Shown here piece by piece: positions 1 through 10,517 of a stretch of 64,000 bases of DNA. Position 1 is the stretch's first letter. Each line of letters opens with the position of its first letter. The stretch is from Yponomeuta sedellus (taxonomy: Eukaryota; Arthropoda; Insecta; Lepidoptera; Yponomeutidae). The translations under genes and the position numbers were made by a program. Under the pieces are notes generated by a model. That model did no database searches. It saw only the letters and a list, made by a program, of their open reading frames with translations, and was not told the origin of the DNA. The DNA lies in the NCBI GenBank assembly GCA_934045075.1, contig OW203730.1, forward strand, positions 5,220,785-5,284,784, written 5' to 3'.

Positions 1-970
1 TGTTCCTTAGCACGGGTTAGTGCATTAAAAATAAAAATAGTGTAATCATGTGGGTACAGTGATATCGTTCCGATGTTAAACTTAACTGCAAAGTAGGTAG
101 TCGGGGCTGTAAGTAATGCAATTTGCTTAAGTCAGATGTCGCTGCCTGTACGTAATACAGAGAATATTGTAAAGAGGTTCGAAATTTCACTGATGCCGTG
201 AGTCGCCCATTGGCTCAATTGGTAGAGCGCTGGTACGGATAGCCAGAGGTTGCGGGTTCGAATCCCGGCATGGGTGAAATTTTTAGCCTCTAAATAGGTT
301 TTTAAATTTGTTCCTTAGCACGGGTTAGTGCATTAAAAATAAAAATAGTGTAATCATGTGGGTACAGTGATATCGTTCCGATGTTAAACTTAACTGCAAA
401 GTAGGTAGTCGGGGCTGTAAGTAATGCAATTTGCTTAAGTCAGATGTCGCTGCCTGTACGTAATACAGAGAATATTGTAAAGAGGTTCGAAATTTCACTG
501 ATGCCGTGAGTCGCCCATTGGCTCAATTGGTAGAGCGCTGGTACGGATAGCCAGAGGTTGCGGGTTCGAATCCCGGCATGGGTGAAATTTTTAGCCTCTA
601 AATAGGTTTTTAAATTTGTTCCTTAGCACGGGTTAGTGCATTAAAAATAAAAATAGTGTAATCATGTGGGTACAGTGATATCGTTCCGATGTTAAACTTA
701 ACTGCAAAGTAGGTAGTCGGGGCTGTAAGTAATGCAATTTGCTTAAGTCAGATGTCGCTGCCTGTACGTAATACAGAGAATATTGTAAAGAGGTTCGAAA
801 TTTCACTGATGCCGTGAGTCGCCCATTGGCTCAATTGGTAGAGCGCTGGTACGGATAGCCAGAGGTTGCGGGTTCGAATCCCGGCATGGGGGAAAAATTT
901 TTAGCCTCTAAATAGGTTTTTAAATTTGTTCCTTAGCACGGGTTAGTGCATTAAAAATAAAAATAGTGTA
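1..970 (+). repeat. tandem array of a 308-bp tRNA-like SINE unit (3.1 copies)
   Basis: Units start at 1, 309, 617 and 927; the last stops at about 970. They are almost identical. Each carries a tRNA-like cloverleaf (204-275, 512-583, 820-891) with a 7-bp acceptor stem, an A box GCTCAATTGGTAGAGCGC and a B box GGTTCGAATCC. The anticodon loop is ACGGATA, with C where functional tRNAs have U33, so this is a tRNA-derived repeat and not a tRNA gene. Related single copies lie at about 14851, 21386, 26982, 37228 and 55812. Tandem head-to-tail SINE units are unusual and may be a nascent satellite. The array touches the window edge and may continue. Confidence 0.85.
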
Positions 971-1166
971 AACACAAAAAACTGTCAAATCGGTAGAGCT
1001 GTTTAAAAGTAATGCTCAATCAAACGTGGAAATATTTTTTTATTGAAAATAGTTTAATGTAAGCAATTAATTGGTCTGTGGTTAAATCTTATTCCTTTTT
1101 TAATTTGCGACTGCAAAAATAGGCTTAAGTAGGCCGAGCGCGGCAGAGCAATTGTTGTAACTGTAT

Positions 1167-1500
1167 CCATATCAACCCTTGTTTGTCCCTACTGCTAGGG
1201 CACTCGTCTTTTTCTGCATCACAGGAAGGTTAGGCCATACTCCACCACGGGGGCCAAGTCCGGGTTGGAGGAGAATTGTAGACAATGGCGGGCCTTACTG
1301 TCAGAAGTTATCAAGCCACCTATAATGCCTCTGAAATTGCTTAACGACTGCTATTACATGACAGCCGGCACCAACGGCTTAGCGTGTCTTGCGAAGCACG
1401 CAAGCGCTCGGAAAAAATGCCACTAGGGGTAGTCACGGGACGGTCACCCATCTTGCACCTGACCGCGGCTGATGTCGCTTAAGTCAAGTTTTTGATACCA
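1167..1500 (+). repeat. 5S-rRNA-like SINE copy (antisense orientation)
   Basis: This is a member of a family seen about ten times in the window (5120, 7901, 12907, 15745, 22915, 29023, 30037, 57186, 57805). Read on its sense strand, the family begins with sequence resembling the 5S rRNA internal promoter region: GCTAAGCA, then GGGCGCG, then TGGATGGGT, best seen at 57840-57900. It ends near a TTGATATC or GATGATG tail. I infer a SINE3-type (5S-headed) SINE; the resemblance was judged by eye. Confidence 0.6.
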
Positions 1501-1608
1501 ATCACGAGCACATCAATTATTTAATAATTATATTATTATGACTGTATCATAATAGTTAGTATAACTGTCACAAAAGAATTCAAGAAATTAAATATGTACA
1601 TGTATGAC

Positions 1609-1840
1609 GGCCTCGGTGGCGCAGCAGTTTGACACGCTGACTGTAAAACGGAAGGTCTCGGGTTCGGTCCCCGGCCGGGTCAATCGAGGAAACGAACTTT
1701 TCTAGTTTGTCTCGGGTCTTGGATGTTATCTATGTATTCATTGTATTAAATCTATCGTAGAGTTAGCACCTATAACACAAGTCATTTAGTTGTAGTATAG
1801 GGCAAACGAGATCTGTGTAACATGTCCATGAAAAAAATAT
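1609..1840 (+). repeat. tRNA-derived SINE, second family
   Basis: The head is tRNA-like: GGCCTCGGTGGCGCAGCAG serves as A-box region and GGTTCGGTCCCCGG as B box, with a CCGGGTCA acceptor end. The tail runs through GAGTTAGCACCTATAACAC to ACATGTCCATG. A full-length copy in the opposite orientation lies at 17143-17373, and a tail fragment lies at about 63821-63857. It is a retroposed element and not a tRNA gene. Confidence 0.75.
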
Positions 1841-2140
1841 ATATTTTGTTGAAATTTGTCCATAAAAGAAACTTTTTTTGTCAACGAGGAATAACTTATG
1901 GCACCTGTAAGCCGAACAACCCAAAAACAACTTATCGGTACCTTTTTCATGTAGAACGAGGCGCAGTCGTATAGTTTTACTATAAACACCAATCCTCAGT
2001 GTTCGTCGCGGATAATGAAATGGGCGTACAGAACTGCTGTGAGTGCTAAACTACTGAACCAACGACCGTCTTAGTGCCCTGTCTCTCCCATTAGTTGAGA
2101 TTATTTACATAAACCATTGTTTGATTAAGACCAGTATAAG

Positions 2141-2465
2141 AACAGCGGCGGTAGCCCAGTGGGTAGAACAATGGAGTCTGAAGCGGGAGACCCAGCTTCG
2201 ATTCCCAGTGCGGGCATGTACCATTGACTTTGTTTTCTAAGTTATGTACATATGTGAAGTTATAGTAGCAATACCGCTCGCTAACAGTGAAGAAAAACAT
2301 CGACAGGAAACATGAGTGACTGAGGTGTTCCACTGAGGTACCTTAGCGCTTGAAATTCAATCAATCCGCGGTGGGCACGCGAGGTGATTAAGACTACACT
2401 CTCTCTCTTTCTGTCTGAGAGAAGGCCTATGCCCTGCATTGGGACGCTTACAGACTACATAAAAA
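2141..2465 (+). repeat. tRNA-headed SINE, third family
   Basis: The head GGCGGTAGCCCAGTGG with GCTTCGATTCCC resembles RNA polymerase III A and B boxes. The body contains GACTGAGGTGTTC, CCGCGGTGGGCACGC and a pyrimidine-rich CTCTCTCTTTCT run, and ends in GACTACATAAAAAAA. Other copies or pieces lie at about 3110-3250, 31840-31990, 32605-32755, 39355-39650 (reverse), 54525-54850 (reverse) and 55640-55780. It is a non-coding retroposon. Confidence 0.65.
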
Positions 2466-3565
2466 AATAAGAATTTGAAGATTTTAAGAAATTCATACAA
2501 TCACATAGAATTAAGAAATTCATATAACTATGGATAGGTCACACTCGTTAATTACCTATCTCGCTCAGTGGTATCGTACCAAGATTCTAATACAGGGTAT
2601 CTGTCATTAATTCCCAACTAGACCTTTTAAACCTAGTAGTAAGACATTTTGCATGCAAAAGTAACAATTTTCGACGACTTGATTGTGTACTATTTAAAAA
2701 AAAAAAATAGTGCAAACAATTTTAAAGGTAAATTATTATAGTTGGAAACTCGATTTTAAAGTACCTACATTTAAATATACCTCTAACCTCTTTAGCAAAT
2801 TAGTCGAATAGAAAGAAGTCTATTAATGCTCAAAATGCTGAAAAGGCTAAAAATACTCAACTTTATATAATTAAAAAGCATATATAATAGAATACTCTAG
2901 TCATTGCAAAGTTTTCAACTCGCACATACATAACGCCAGAAAAAGTTTTATCATCAACTGGAGATAAAGACATCGAACTTAGAGATATTGCTGATCAAAA
3001 TCTTGGTTTTGCAGAGAAAACTTTAGGGTCCGCAGCACCATTTACACTCGTTATTCGTTAAAACCACTCACTAAACCACAAGCAAATTGATTGGAAAAAG
3101 AGGTTTTTTTTTATTTAGCCTATGCACTACAGGGCTTTACTGAGCGGACTTTAGCCACTGCAGGGCACGGCCTTTCTCTCGGAAATAGATAGTATGGGCT
3201 TAATTACCACGCGTATCTACCGTCCCTCACAATTGGCGACTTTAAGTATAAATTATTTATTGCACATAAAATATAAAAAGGAATAACATGCGCAAATGAG
3301 ACTCTTCTCTTCAAGAGACGAAGAGAGAGATGCCTTCCAGCATTTTTTTGTATGGTGGTAAAAAACAAGTGATTGTGTTCTGTGGAAATAAGTTATGTGG
3401 TTGTGCTAAGATACGAGTATTTTATGCCTCCCTGTCATATATTAATTATTATTTTTCTTGAACATACAGAAGTTACCTGAGATACTTTAATTAGAATTCA
3501 ATGTGACTCACGCATATTGTAGCTGGCTAAGGTCATATGTATTCATAATTTCGCTCACCTTCCAG
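2466..3565. other. AT-rich non-coding stretch
   Basis: No supported coding exon. It holds an AT-rich segment, a decayed piece of the third SINE family at about 3110-3250, and a polypyrimidine tract directly before the acceptor at 3565. If the downstream terminal exon is real, this is its last intron. Confidence 0.5.
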
Positions 3566-3764
3566 AAAAGCGGACGCGCTCTTCGAAATAAAGCGGTACG
3601 AGCAGATGATCTGCTACTTTGCATCGAATACAATAAGACTCCTTGAAGATCGGGGTCACATAAACGAAGACAACACCTTTGGATTGCTTCGGAAAGCCAA
3701 CGTAGCATACAACGATCTGGAGAAACTAACCAACTATCCAGTGCCACAAAACATACAAATTTAG
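3566..3764 (+). CDS. candidate 3'-terminal exon of an unidentified gene
   Basis: After a good acceptor (TTCGCTCACCTTCCAG ending at 3565), an open frame of 65 codons plus one leading base runs to TAG at 3762-3764. AATAAA follows at 3783-3788. The peptide is mixed-charge and helical in character (it contains ALFEIKRYEQMICYF and ends PVPQNIQI), with protein-like composition rather than repeat-like. I do not recognise the family; a TPR-like helical pair is possible but unsupported. The polyadenylation signal sits in a short sequence resembling a LINE 3' tail also found near 40080 and 43150. The upstream exons would lie to the left or outside the window. An exon fragment captured by a retroposon is the alternative reading. 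Confidence 0.45.
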
Positions 3765-3788
3765 TTTTTTTTCTGGTTGAGCAATAAA

Positions 3789-4435
3789 GTATTTCCTACC
3801 TATCTTCGTTTGTTAACGAAGAACGATTGGGAAATGGCTACATTCACATGAAACCAATGTACCAAGTTAGCGAATTATTATTACAGTAACATCGCAAAAG
3901 ACACTGATGTAAACGGTCCACCAGCACGTAACCTTCAGAATTCGACCTTTCGTTCGACCATCAACGAAGTTCTCTCATCTTTGAGAGAAATTAATTAACG
4001 TGACAGTCTTTCCCAAGGGACTTTTGATGTTTCCCCTGGCTATTACTTTCCGACGTGACACGCTAACTAATGCAGCGTCCACATCCCGCTTTATTACAGC
4101 TCGTTAGCTCTAACAAAGGAAAAAGTATAAGCCGGTGATATCATCTTTGCGGCTTAATTTCACTGTGAAATGGTTCTCCTACTTAGGCGCTGCGTTGCGT
4201 AAGTAAGCAAATACGTGGAAGCACTGTAATGTTCTTATCACGTAAGCAGAGAGTTGAATTCAGATTTTAGCGGTAAAGATCGGTATGACACACCCTTTTA
4301 ACAGACAGTGACAATCCGGATATACATACATTTTGCTGGATCGTAATCATTAGGCATTATGAATTAGACTGCTGTTACGTGTGGCATCCGTAACGTCGCA
4401 CTTTCTAAATCTTTTAATGATTGCAAAACAAACTG
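3789..4435. other. non-coding stretch, nothing recognised
   Basis: AT-rich unique-looking sequence with no supported exon, RNA gene or repeat boundary. Confidence 0.4.
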
Positions 4436-4945
4436 AAACGGACTGAAAGAGGATGAAGTGAATAGAATTGAGAAAGATATGTTGCGTTGGTTTGGACATA
4501 TGGAGATATGAAAGAATGATGATGAATATGGAACAAGAAAGATAGACGAAATAAATGACGAATGTAGGTGGAAAGACCGGTAAGGGACGTCGCGAAGGAC
4601 ATACTTCGATCGAATAGGGAATGTATTAGCAAAGAACAAGTCAAAAAGTATTTGTTAATAACACGCGATGTTTATATAAAGTGATATATTCAACGGTTCT
4701 AATCGCGATTATTTATTAGGTAAAACGTAATTTCATAATTTCCGACGTTTCTTTGCACTTGCCGAAACGTTTTACACAATAAATAATCGCGATTAAACCC
4801 GTTTAATATATGACTAAGTCAAAAAGTACCCGAAACCAGCCTGCGTGCATGCAACGACTAATAAATATTGATGAAGCGCAACAGCTCAGTCTGGATCGTG
4901 GCAAGTGGCAACCCTGATCTCTGCCTACACCTCCGGGATACAAGC
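4436..4945 (+). pseudogene. RTE-like LINE reverse transcriptase C-terminus, decayed
   Basis: Broken frames give the pattern typical of RTE-clade ORF2 C-termini: RIEKDMLRWFGHM, then GTSRRTYFDRIG, and after an insertion QPACMQRL and DRGKWQP near 4850-4915. Stops and frameshifts are present, so it is dead. It is interrupted by the inverted-repeat element at 4651-4815. Confidence 0.65.
4651..4815. mobile_element. 165-bp inverted-repeat element with a 13-bp target duplication
   Basis: AAGTCAAAAAGTA occurs at 4638-4650 and again at 4816-4828, restoring the LINE reading when the insert is removed. The insert contains facing arms around TAATCGCGATTATTTATT (about 4703) and AATAAATAATCGCGATTA (about 4779), and a central CTTGCCGAAACG. 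It has no coding capacity. The class is unknown. Confidence 0.65.
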
Positions 4946-5119
4946 GTTATCATTATCAACCTTTGTATGTCCCCACTGCTGGGGCACGGGATACAAGCGT
5001 GTGTTTATCTAATTTAAAAAATATACTGGAGTGCACGTGAGTAAACATTATGGTATTTCGAAAACGGTATTTCACACGGCTTAATGGTATCGTTAGGAAG
5101 AATTAAGTTAGTTAAGAAG

Positions 5120-5537
5120 AGTTAAGCAACAGCAGGCGCGGTCAGGTGCAGAATGGGTGACCGTCCCGTGACTACCGCTGGTGGATTTTTTCCGAGCGCT
5201 TCCATGCTTCGCAAGGTACGTTAAGCCGCTGGTGCCGGCTGTCGTGTAATGGCAGTCGTTAAGCCAAGTCAGTGGCTTCATGGGCGGCTTGATAACTTCT
5301 GACAGTAAGGCCCGCCACTGTCTTATAATCCTTCACCAACACGGACCTGGCCCCCGGTGTTGGAGTATGGCCTTAACCTTCCTGCCATGCAGGAAGAGAC
5401 CCGTGCCCCAGCAGTGGGCACATTCAAGGGTTGATATCGAAAGATCGAGGAAGAATTAGAACTCACAAAGATAGACTTAACGTTCTAAACCACATTGTCA
5501 TCAGCATCATCATAATCCAAAGACGTCGGCAAAATAC
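5120..5537. repeat. left 418-bp direct repeat flanking a LINE
   Basis: Nearly identical to 7901-8317; by eye there is one 1-bp indel near 5240 and one substitution near 5508. It consists of a 5'-truncated sense-orientation 5S-like SINE plus about 95 bp of flank (TAGACTTAACGTTC, then AAGACGTCGGCAAAATAC). The copies abut the 5' and 3' ends of the intervening retrotransposon exactly. Confidence 0.9.
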
Positions 5538-7900
5538 GTACACAAGATATAGACGTACACAAGATATAGAAATTACTGCGGTAAGCTTACAAAAAAACTC
5601 AAGAGATCGTATGAAAAACAACAAATTGATAATGCAGGAAAAAATAATAAAAAACTGTGGAAGGCCATCAAGGAGATAACTTACTCATCAAAAGACAAAA
5701 CCCACCCCAAAGAACTTCTTACAATTTCAAATAATCCTCAAGTCTCAGTAGATGAAGTCAATAGATACTTTGTTAATGTTGGAGAGAATTTGGCAAAGCA
5801 GGCAGCCGCAATTTCAATGAACGATAACTTGTCAGCCGGATATCAAAACAACAAAGAAGTAATCAGCTCGTTTGTTCTTTTAAATACCGATCAAGAAGAA
5901 GTGGAGAGATTAATACAAAATCTTAAAAACGAATGCTCTGTAGGTTGGGATAATATCTCAAACAATACGTTGAAGAAATTTAAAAACTATTTTGTTAAGC
6001 CCCTGACTTACATTTTTAATATGTGTTTGGATACAGGCATTTTTCCCACAGTGCTGAAGCGTTCTTGTGTTCGTCCAATTTACAAAGGAGGGGACAGGGA
6101 ACGTATCAATAATTACAGACCAATAGCCATCCTGCCTGCCATATCAAAAATATGGGAAAATTTTTTTAACTCTAGGTTAATAAATTACTTAGAGACAAAT
6201 AACCTTCTCTCGAATAATCAGTATGGCTTTCGACAAGGCAAATCCACAGACGATGCAGTTCAAACTCTTACTGATTATATTTCTATTAATCTTGATGGCG
6301 GTAGGAAATGCATAGGAATTTTTCTTGACTTGGCCAAGGCATTTGATACGGTCCCTGTCCCTATCCTTCTCAGAAAACTTGAAAAGCTCGGAATCAGAGG
6401 TACGCAACACGCCCTTCTTGCAAGTTACCTCTCAGATCGGTATCAAAGTGTCCAGATTGGCGACTACAGGAGCACAGAGCTCCCAGTTTTTTATGGTGTT
6501 CCACAGGGCAGCATCCTGGGACCAACCCTTTTTTTAGTCTACCTAAATGACGTACTTTGCTTACCCTCATTTGAGGGGCAAATTATATCTTATGCAGATG
6601 ATACTGTCCTCCTATTTGCTGCCAAAACTCAGGACGAAGTTTTCGAAATGGCACAGAATGGCTTCGATAAAATCAAGGTCTGGCTTCGGAATAATGTTTT
6701 AACACTTAATGATGAAAAAACTAAGTATTTATTTTTTTCCATTAGACAAGCACTGGTCAGAGATAATCTTAAAATTATTTCCCATAATTGTGGTATGCCT
6801 AAAAGTTCTTACCTGTGTAAATGCCAACCCCTGGAATGCGTACAAAACATAAGGTACCTAGGTGTTATAGTAGATAACAACCTAAGTTTCAAAGATCATA
6901 TAAAGCAATTATTTAATAGAATCCGTAAACTTCTATACTTTTTCAAAAACTTAAGACACGTAGTTGAACCCTATCTGCTAAAACAAATTTATTTTTCTAT
7001 CTGTCAATCACTACTAACTTATTGTATATCTTCGTGGGGTGGAATAGCTAAAACGTATCTAAAGACTATAGAAATTGCTCAACGAGCAGTCCTTAAAGTT
7101 TGCACTTTTAAAAGCTTTTATTATCCGACGACCCTGTTATATCAGTTCTGTGATGTTTTAACAGTTCGCCAACTATATATATTAAATACAGTTATTAAAC
7201 AACATAGTAAGATTAAATTTATTAGCAATGAAACACAAAAACGAAGAAAATACATTATGGATCGAGGCGCAACCTTTCATAAAAAAATTATTAACAAATA
7301 TTTTCCATTTTTGGGTCCCTTCATATATAAGTCACTGGACAAAAAGTTAAATATTAACACAATGACTTCAACAGAAAGCAAAAAAGTAATAACTGCCTTT
7401 CTCAAGGGACTTAACTATGAAGAGACTGAAGTTCTGGTTAAAGTAAAGGAATAACAAAATATATATATATTACTTATATAAATATAAAGTTTCCTACATT
7501 TATTGCATCTACTACACACCCTCTCTCACATACACACACTCACTCACACATTTACACATCGAGAGGATCTTACACTATACACACTTGTTCTCTGTAATAG
7601 ATTTATAAGATTTAAGTAATAGCTGGAACATAAAATATTGCACTGTATATTTTGTACTAATTTCATCATTTTTAATATACAAACAAATGAAACTGTTTTG
7701 ATTTGGTCTAAACTTTTTTGTAGCTAGATCTATCTGTATATTTTTTCCGGATGGGGGCGCTGTTTGCTGAAGTACAGGTTCACGCCTAGTTTTGCAACAG
7801 ATGCTACTATTTGCTTTTTGAAAAATGTACCTAGCATAATTGTAATTTAAGAAACAACTTGTATGATTTTTTTTGGAACAAATAAATTCTATTCTATTCT
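5538..7900 (+). mobile_element. 5'-truncated non-LTR retrotransposon (Jockey/CR1-like)
   Basis: The element spans the sequence between the two 418-bp direct repeats. It contains one long reverse transcriptase frame, an AT-rich 3' region, and ends in AACAAATAAATTCTATTCTATTCT, a pentanucleotide-repeat tail typical of non-LTR elements. The endonuclease domain is missing, so the copy is 5'-truncated. The RT frame is intact, suggesting a fairly recent insertion. Confidence 0.85.
5553..7454 (+). CDS. reverse transcriptase ORF of the truncated LINE (633 codons, no 5' end)
   Basis: The frame is open from just after a TAG at 5550 to TAA at 7452-7454. There is no genuine start codon, because the 5' part of the ORF is lost. 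Motifs in order: YRPIAILPAISK, NNQYGFRQGKST, LDLAKAFDTV (first catalytic Asp), YGVPQGSILGP, and YADDTVLLF with the paired catalytic Asp residues near 6596. A C-terminal region with the QSLLTYCISSWGG pattern follows. These fit the Jockey/CR1 group of non-LTR RTs, which copy element RNA at a nicked target. No apurinic endonuclease domain precedes it. Confidence 0.88.
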   Translation, partial: TYTRYRNYCGKLTKKLKRSYEKQQIDNAGKNNKKLWKAIKEITYSSKDKTHPKELLTISNNPQVSVDEVNRYFVNVGENLAKQAAAISMNDNLSAGYQNNKEVISSFVLLNTDQEEVERLIQNLKNECSVGWDNISNNTLKKFKNYFVKPLTYIFNMCLDTGIFPTVLKRSCVRPIYKGGDRERINNYRPIAILPAISKIWENFFNSRLINYLETNNLLSNNQYGFRQGKSTDDAVQTLTDYISINLDGGRKCIGIFLDLAKAFDTVPVPILLRKLEKLGIRGTQHALLASYLSDRYQSVQIGDYRSTELPVFYGVPQGSILGPTLFLVYLNDVLCLPSFEGQIISYADDTVLLFAAKTQDEVFEMAQNGFDKIKVWLRNNVLTLNDEKTKYLFFSIRQALVRDNLKIISHNCGMPKSSYLCKCQPLECVQNIRYLGVIVDNNLSFKDHIKQLFNRIRKLLYFFKNLRHVVEPYLLKQIYFSICQSLLTYCISSWGGIAKTYLKTIEIAQRAVLKVCTFKSFYYPTTLLYQFCDVLTVRQLYILNTVIKQHSKIKFISNETQKRRKYIMDRGATFHKKIINKYFPFLGPFIYKSLDKKLNINTMTSTESKKVITAFLKGLNYEETEVLVKVKE

Positions 7901-8317
7901 AGTTAAGCAACAGCAGGCGCGGTCAGGTGCAGAATGGGTGACCGTCCCGTGACTACCGCTGGTGGATTTTTTCCGAGCGCTTCCATGCTTCGCAAGGTAC
8001 GTTAAGCCGCTGTGCCGGCTGTCGTGTAATGGCAGTCGTTAAGCCAAGTCAGTGGCTTCATGGGCGGCTTGATAACTTCTGACAGTAAGGCCCGCCACTG
8101 TCTTATAATCCTTCACCAACACGGACCTGGCCCCCGGTGTTGGAGTATGGCCTTAACCTTCCTGCCATGCAGGAAGAGACCCGTGCCCCAGCAGTGGGCA
8201 CATTCAAGGGTTGATATCGAAAGATCGAGGAAGAATTAGAACTCACAAAGATAGACTTAACGTTCTAAACCACATTGTCATCAGCATCATCGTAATCCAA
8301 AGACGTCGGCAAAATAC
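7901..8317. repeat. right 418-bp direct repeat flanking the LINE
   Basis: Second copy of 5120-5537, beginning directly after the (ATTCT)n tail and ending at AAAATAC. It could be an exceptionally long target-site duplication or a segmental duplication. Confidence 0.9.
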
Positions 8318-9859
8318 ATATCAGTCATACGTAACTCAACTAGCGTGCCGACTCAACTCTGAGACGTAGTAATCGGAACGATTATACCTTTCTCTTTTCA
8401 CCGTAAGGTATACAAGATCTATCGTCTCCGTCTTTTGCTGCGATATCCTGTCAGGGGTCGAATTAACCCTCAGGATGTAATACTCAGAACAATGACACCT
8501 CTTCGATGTAACATTAGCCTCTGCATCTAAATAATGAGATGATTTATACAGCGTCCAGTGGCATCTTCATTCACACACACTAGATGGGTTAAGGAACGAC
8601 TCGAACGCTGCAGTGCCTGGGACGTTGTCTACAAGATACAACATGTATCTTCTTCAAATTTTGGTGCAAAATCCTGTCGAAGGTCGAAAACATTCTGAGT
8701 CACATCTGGTAAAGATCGTGCGGAAATCTGATGATCTGAGGTATTCACACATCTAAACCTGAAAATCGGTGGGCACTCGTGGTGATTAATCCCGTATTCT
8801 CTCCCCGCGCGAAGACCTATGCCCAGCAGTGGGACGTATACAGCAACCGCTTAAACCAATTGAATGTTACGTGGTTTGTTTTGAACGAAATCAACGTCGT
8901 AATCTGAAGAGAAAGAGTCCCAAACATCAGTTGCATAACTCACCCATAGCACCTAATCAACTCACAAGACGTAATAAGCAGAACAATCATCCCATCCGGT
9001 CCAGTCGCGCACAAAAGGTTTCACAAACGTGCGGCTGCTACTCTCAAACACACAACTTGCTTTCCATTAACAGTGATGACGAAGCTTGAAGACGAAACAA
9101 ACAACTACCTACGTGATATAGGAAAGTTGTAGTACTGAAGCCTGTGCCGAGCAGAAGCATTTCTCACACGCTAAAGGACAAGTAATATGTAATTTGAAAA
9201 AAGGAACCTTTTGAAACATACCTTCAAGGTCACAAAGTAGAAAGGTCCCCGAGGGATGAAGCATAAGGCCTTCTCTCACAGAGAGAGTATGGGCTTAATC
9301 ACCACAAGTCCCCCCTGCAGATTGGAAATCTCAAGGCAATGATAATACTTCAGAAGCTCAGGTCCAATCACGAATGGTAATAATAATAATATTGGCCTTT
9401 TTGCATCTCCTTAATGAGATGATTTATACAGCGTCCAGTGGCATCTTCACTCACACTAGATGGGTGAAGGGACCACTCCGACGCTGTAGTGCCTGGGACA
9501 TGGTTTTATAGATGGTATTAATCACGATTGGTATTGTTACTATAAATTAACAAACGTACAGTCAACCGTCATAAACCGTAGGACAACCTTCAATTTTTTG
9601 TTAGAGTGTACCTCAATGTAACTGTTTAGAGTGTACTTTTGTTGAGATTGGCTGACGTATCTTCAACCATTCCTACACAAAATGTTTCTTTTTTCAATCA
9701 ATTACATTACAAAATTAATCAAATTTTTCGGAGGTCTAAGTGTGAATACCGCCTGGTTTTACAGACGTTATACCATGAAACGATTAATGCTGTAAGGTTG
9801 TACAAACATAGTATTTCCGTTGGATTTCAAAGTTATGATCAAGGTTATGCTCTGAGTGA
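8318..9859. repeat. mosaic of short repeat fragments
   Basis: Contains two copies (about 8527-8640 and 9396-9510) of a family marked by ATGAGATGATTTATACAGCG and CACTAGATGGGT. Other copies lie at about 14990-15137, 22455-22592, 25403-25457 and 58830-58950. It probably represents a LINE 3' region. Pieces of the third SINE family lie at about 8760-8850 and 9240-9330. No gene was seen. Confidence 0.5.
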
Positions 9860-10052
9860 CCGCAGTTCCAGAGTAGCCCCTAGTGGCGCGCTTGCGCAAA
9901 TCGCGCGTGACGTCATCGGCCGTTCGGTTCCGGCTTCACTTTCGCGCAACACTTTCTCCGCTGCGCCGGCGCAGTCGCGGGGGCTTGGCGCCAGCTGTCC
10001 GGCCAATCGCGGGCCGTCGCCGTTGCGCTATGTTGTTAATGCAACCAAGATG
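9860..10052 (+). promoter_or_regulatory. CpG-rich promoter-like segment with an ATG at a splice donor
   Basis: A sharp GC- and CpG-rich island in AT-rich surroundings. It holds a consensus CRE (TGACGTCA, about 9909), a CCAAT motif (GGCCAATCGCGG, about 10000) and several GCGC runs. It ends in AACCAAGATG at 10050-10052, followed at once by GTGAGC. This is the arrangement of a housekeeping first exon in which the start codon abuts the donor. No following exon was recognised, so it may instead be an orphan promoter or a GC-rich repeat. Confidence 0.4.
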
Positions 10053-10517
10053 GTGAGCTTCCATCGATTAAAAAGTTTTGTTACACGAGTATGTTGATGC
10101 GTTTATAGGATATATTTGCAAAACTTGCCACTCAAACCAGCACTACATATAGACCAGTGAAGGAATGATCTAAACCAAATGGTATTCAAAGCACGTAAGG
10201 ATTTGTGCATAATTCAAACTGGGCAAGACATGTTTAAGACGAGTACTAACTTAAGGAGCTTAAGCTTTTTGCATTTAAGTAATAGTGGGTACCTACAGAC
10301 CATAACGAACTAAATACACTACATACGGAGAACATTTCAGCTGAGAATAGGGCGCTGTTAGTAAATTAGTAGGCCGATAAAAGGATCAATTCCTTTACCT
10401 ACAACGTTGTACCAAGATGGTATGGTTTGTTTTAGTTCCAACTTCCTTGTAGGAAATTTAATGGAAATTGGAAGTTGAAAAGAAAAAGTAAACACGCTGT
10501 CTCTACTCTAGCGTTAA

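Noticed and set aside
204..275. Apparent tRNA genes (also 512-583, 820-891, 21472-21543 and the reverse copy near 55848)
   Set aside because: The anticodon loop lacks U33 and the sequence is embedded in repeated SINE units, so these are tRNA-derived retroposon heads.
1..970. CRISPR array or bacterial tandem structure
   Set aside because: Units are 308 bp with SINE content and no spacers, and the window is clearly animal nuclear DNA.
5120..8317. LTR retrotransposon, because direct repeats flank a reverse transcriptase
   Set aside because: The RT is of non-LTR type with a pentanucleotide 3' tail. There is no gag, protease or integrase, and the direct repeats contain a truncated SINE rather than TG...CA LTRs.
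9639..10097. 152-codon open frame over the CpG-rich segment
   Set aside because: Its codon composition changes abruptly along its length and no homology is recognised. The promoter-like reading explains the GC-rich part better.
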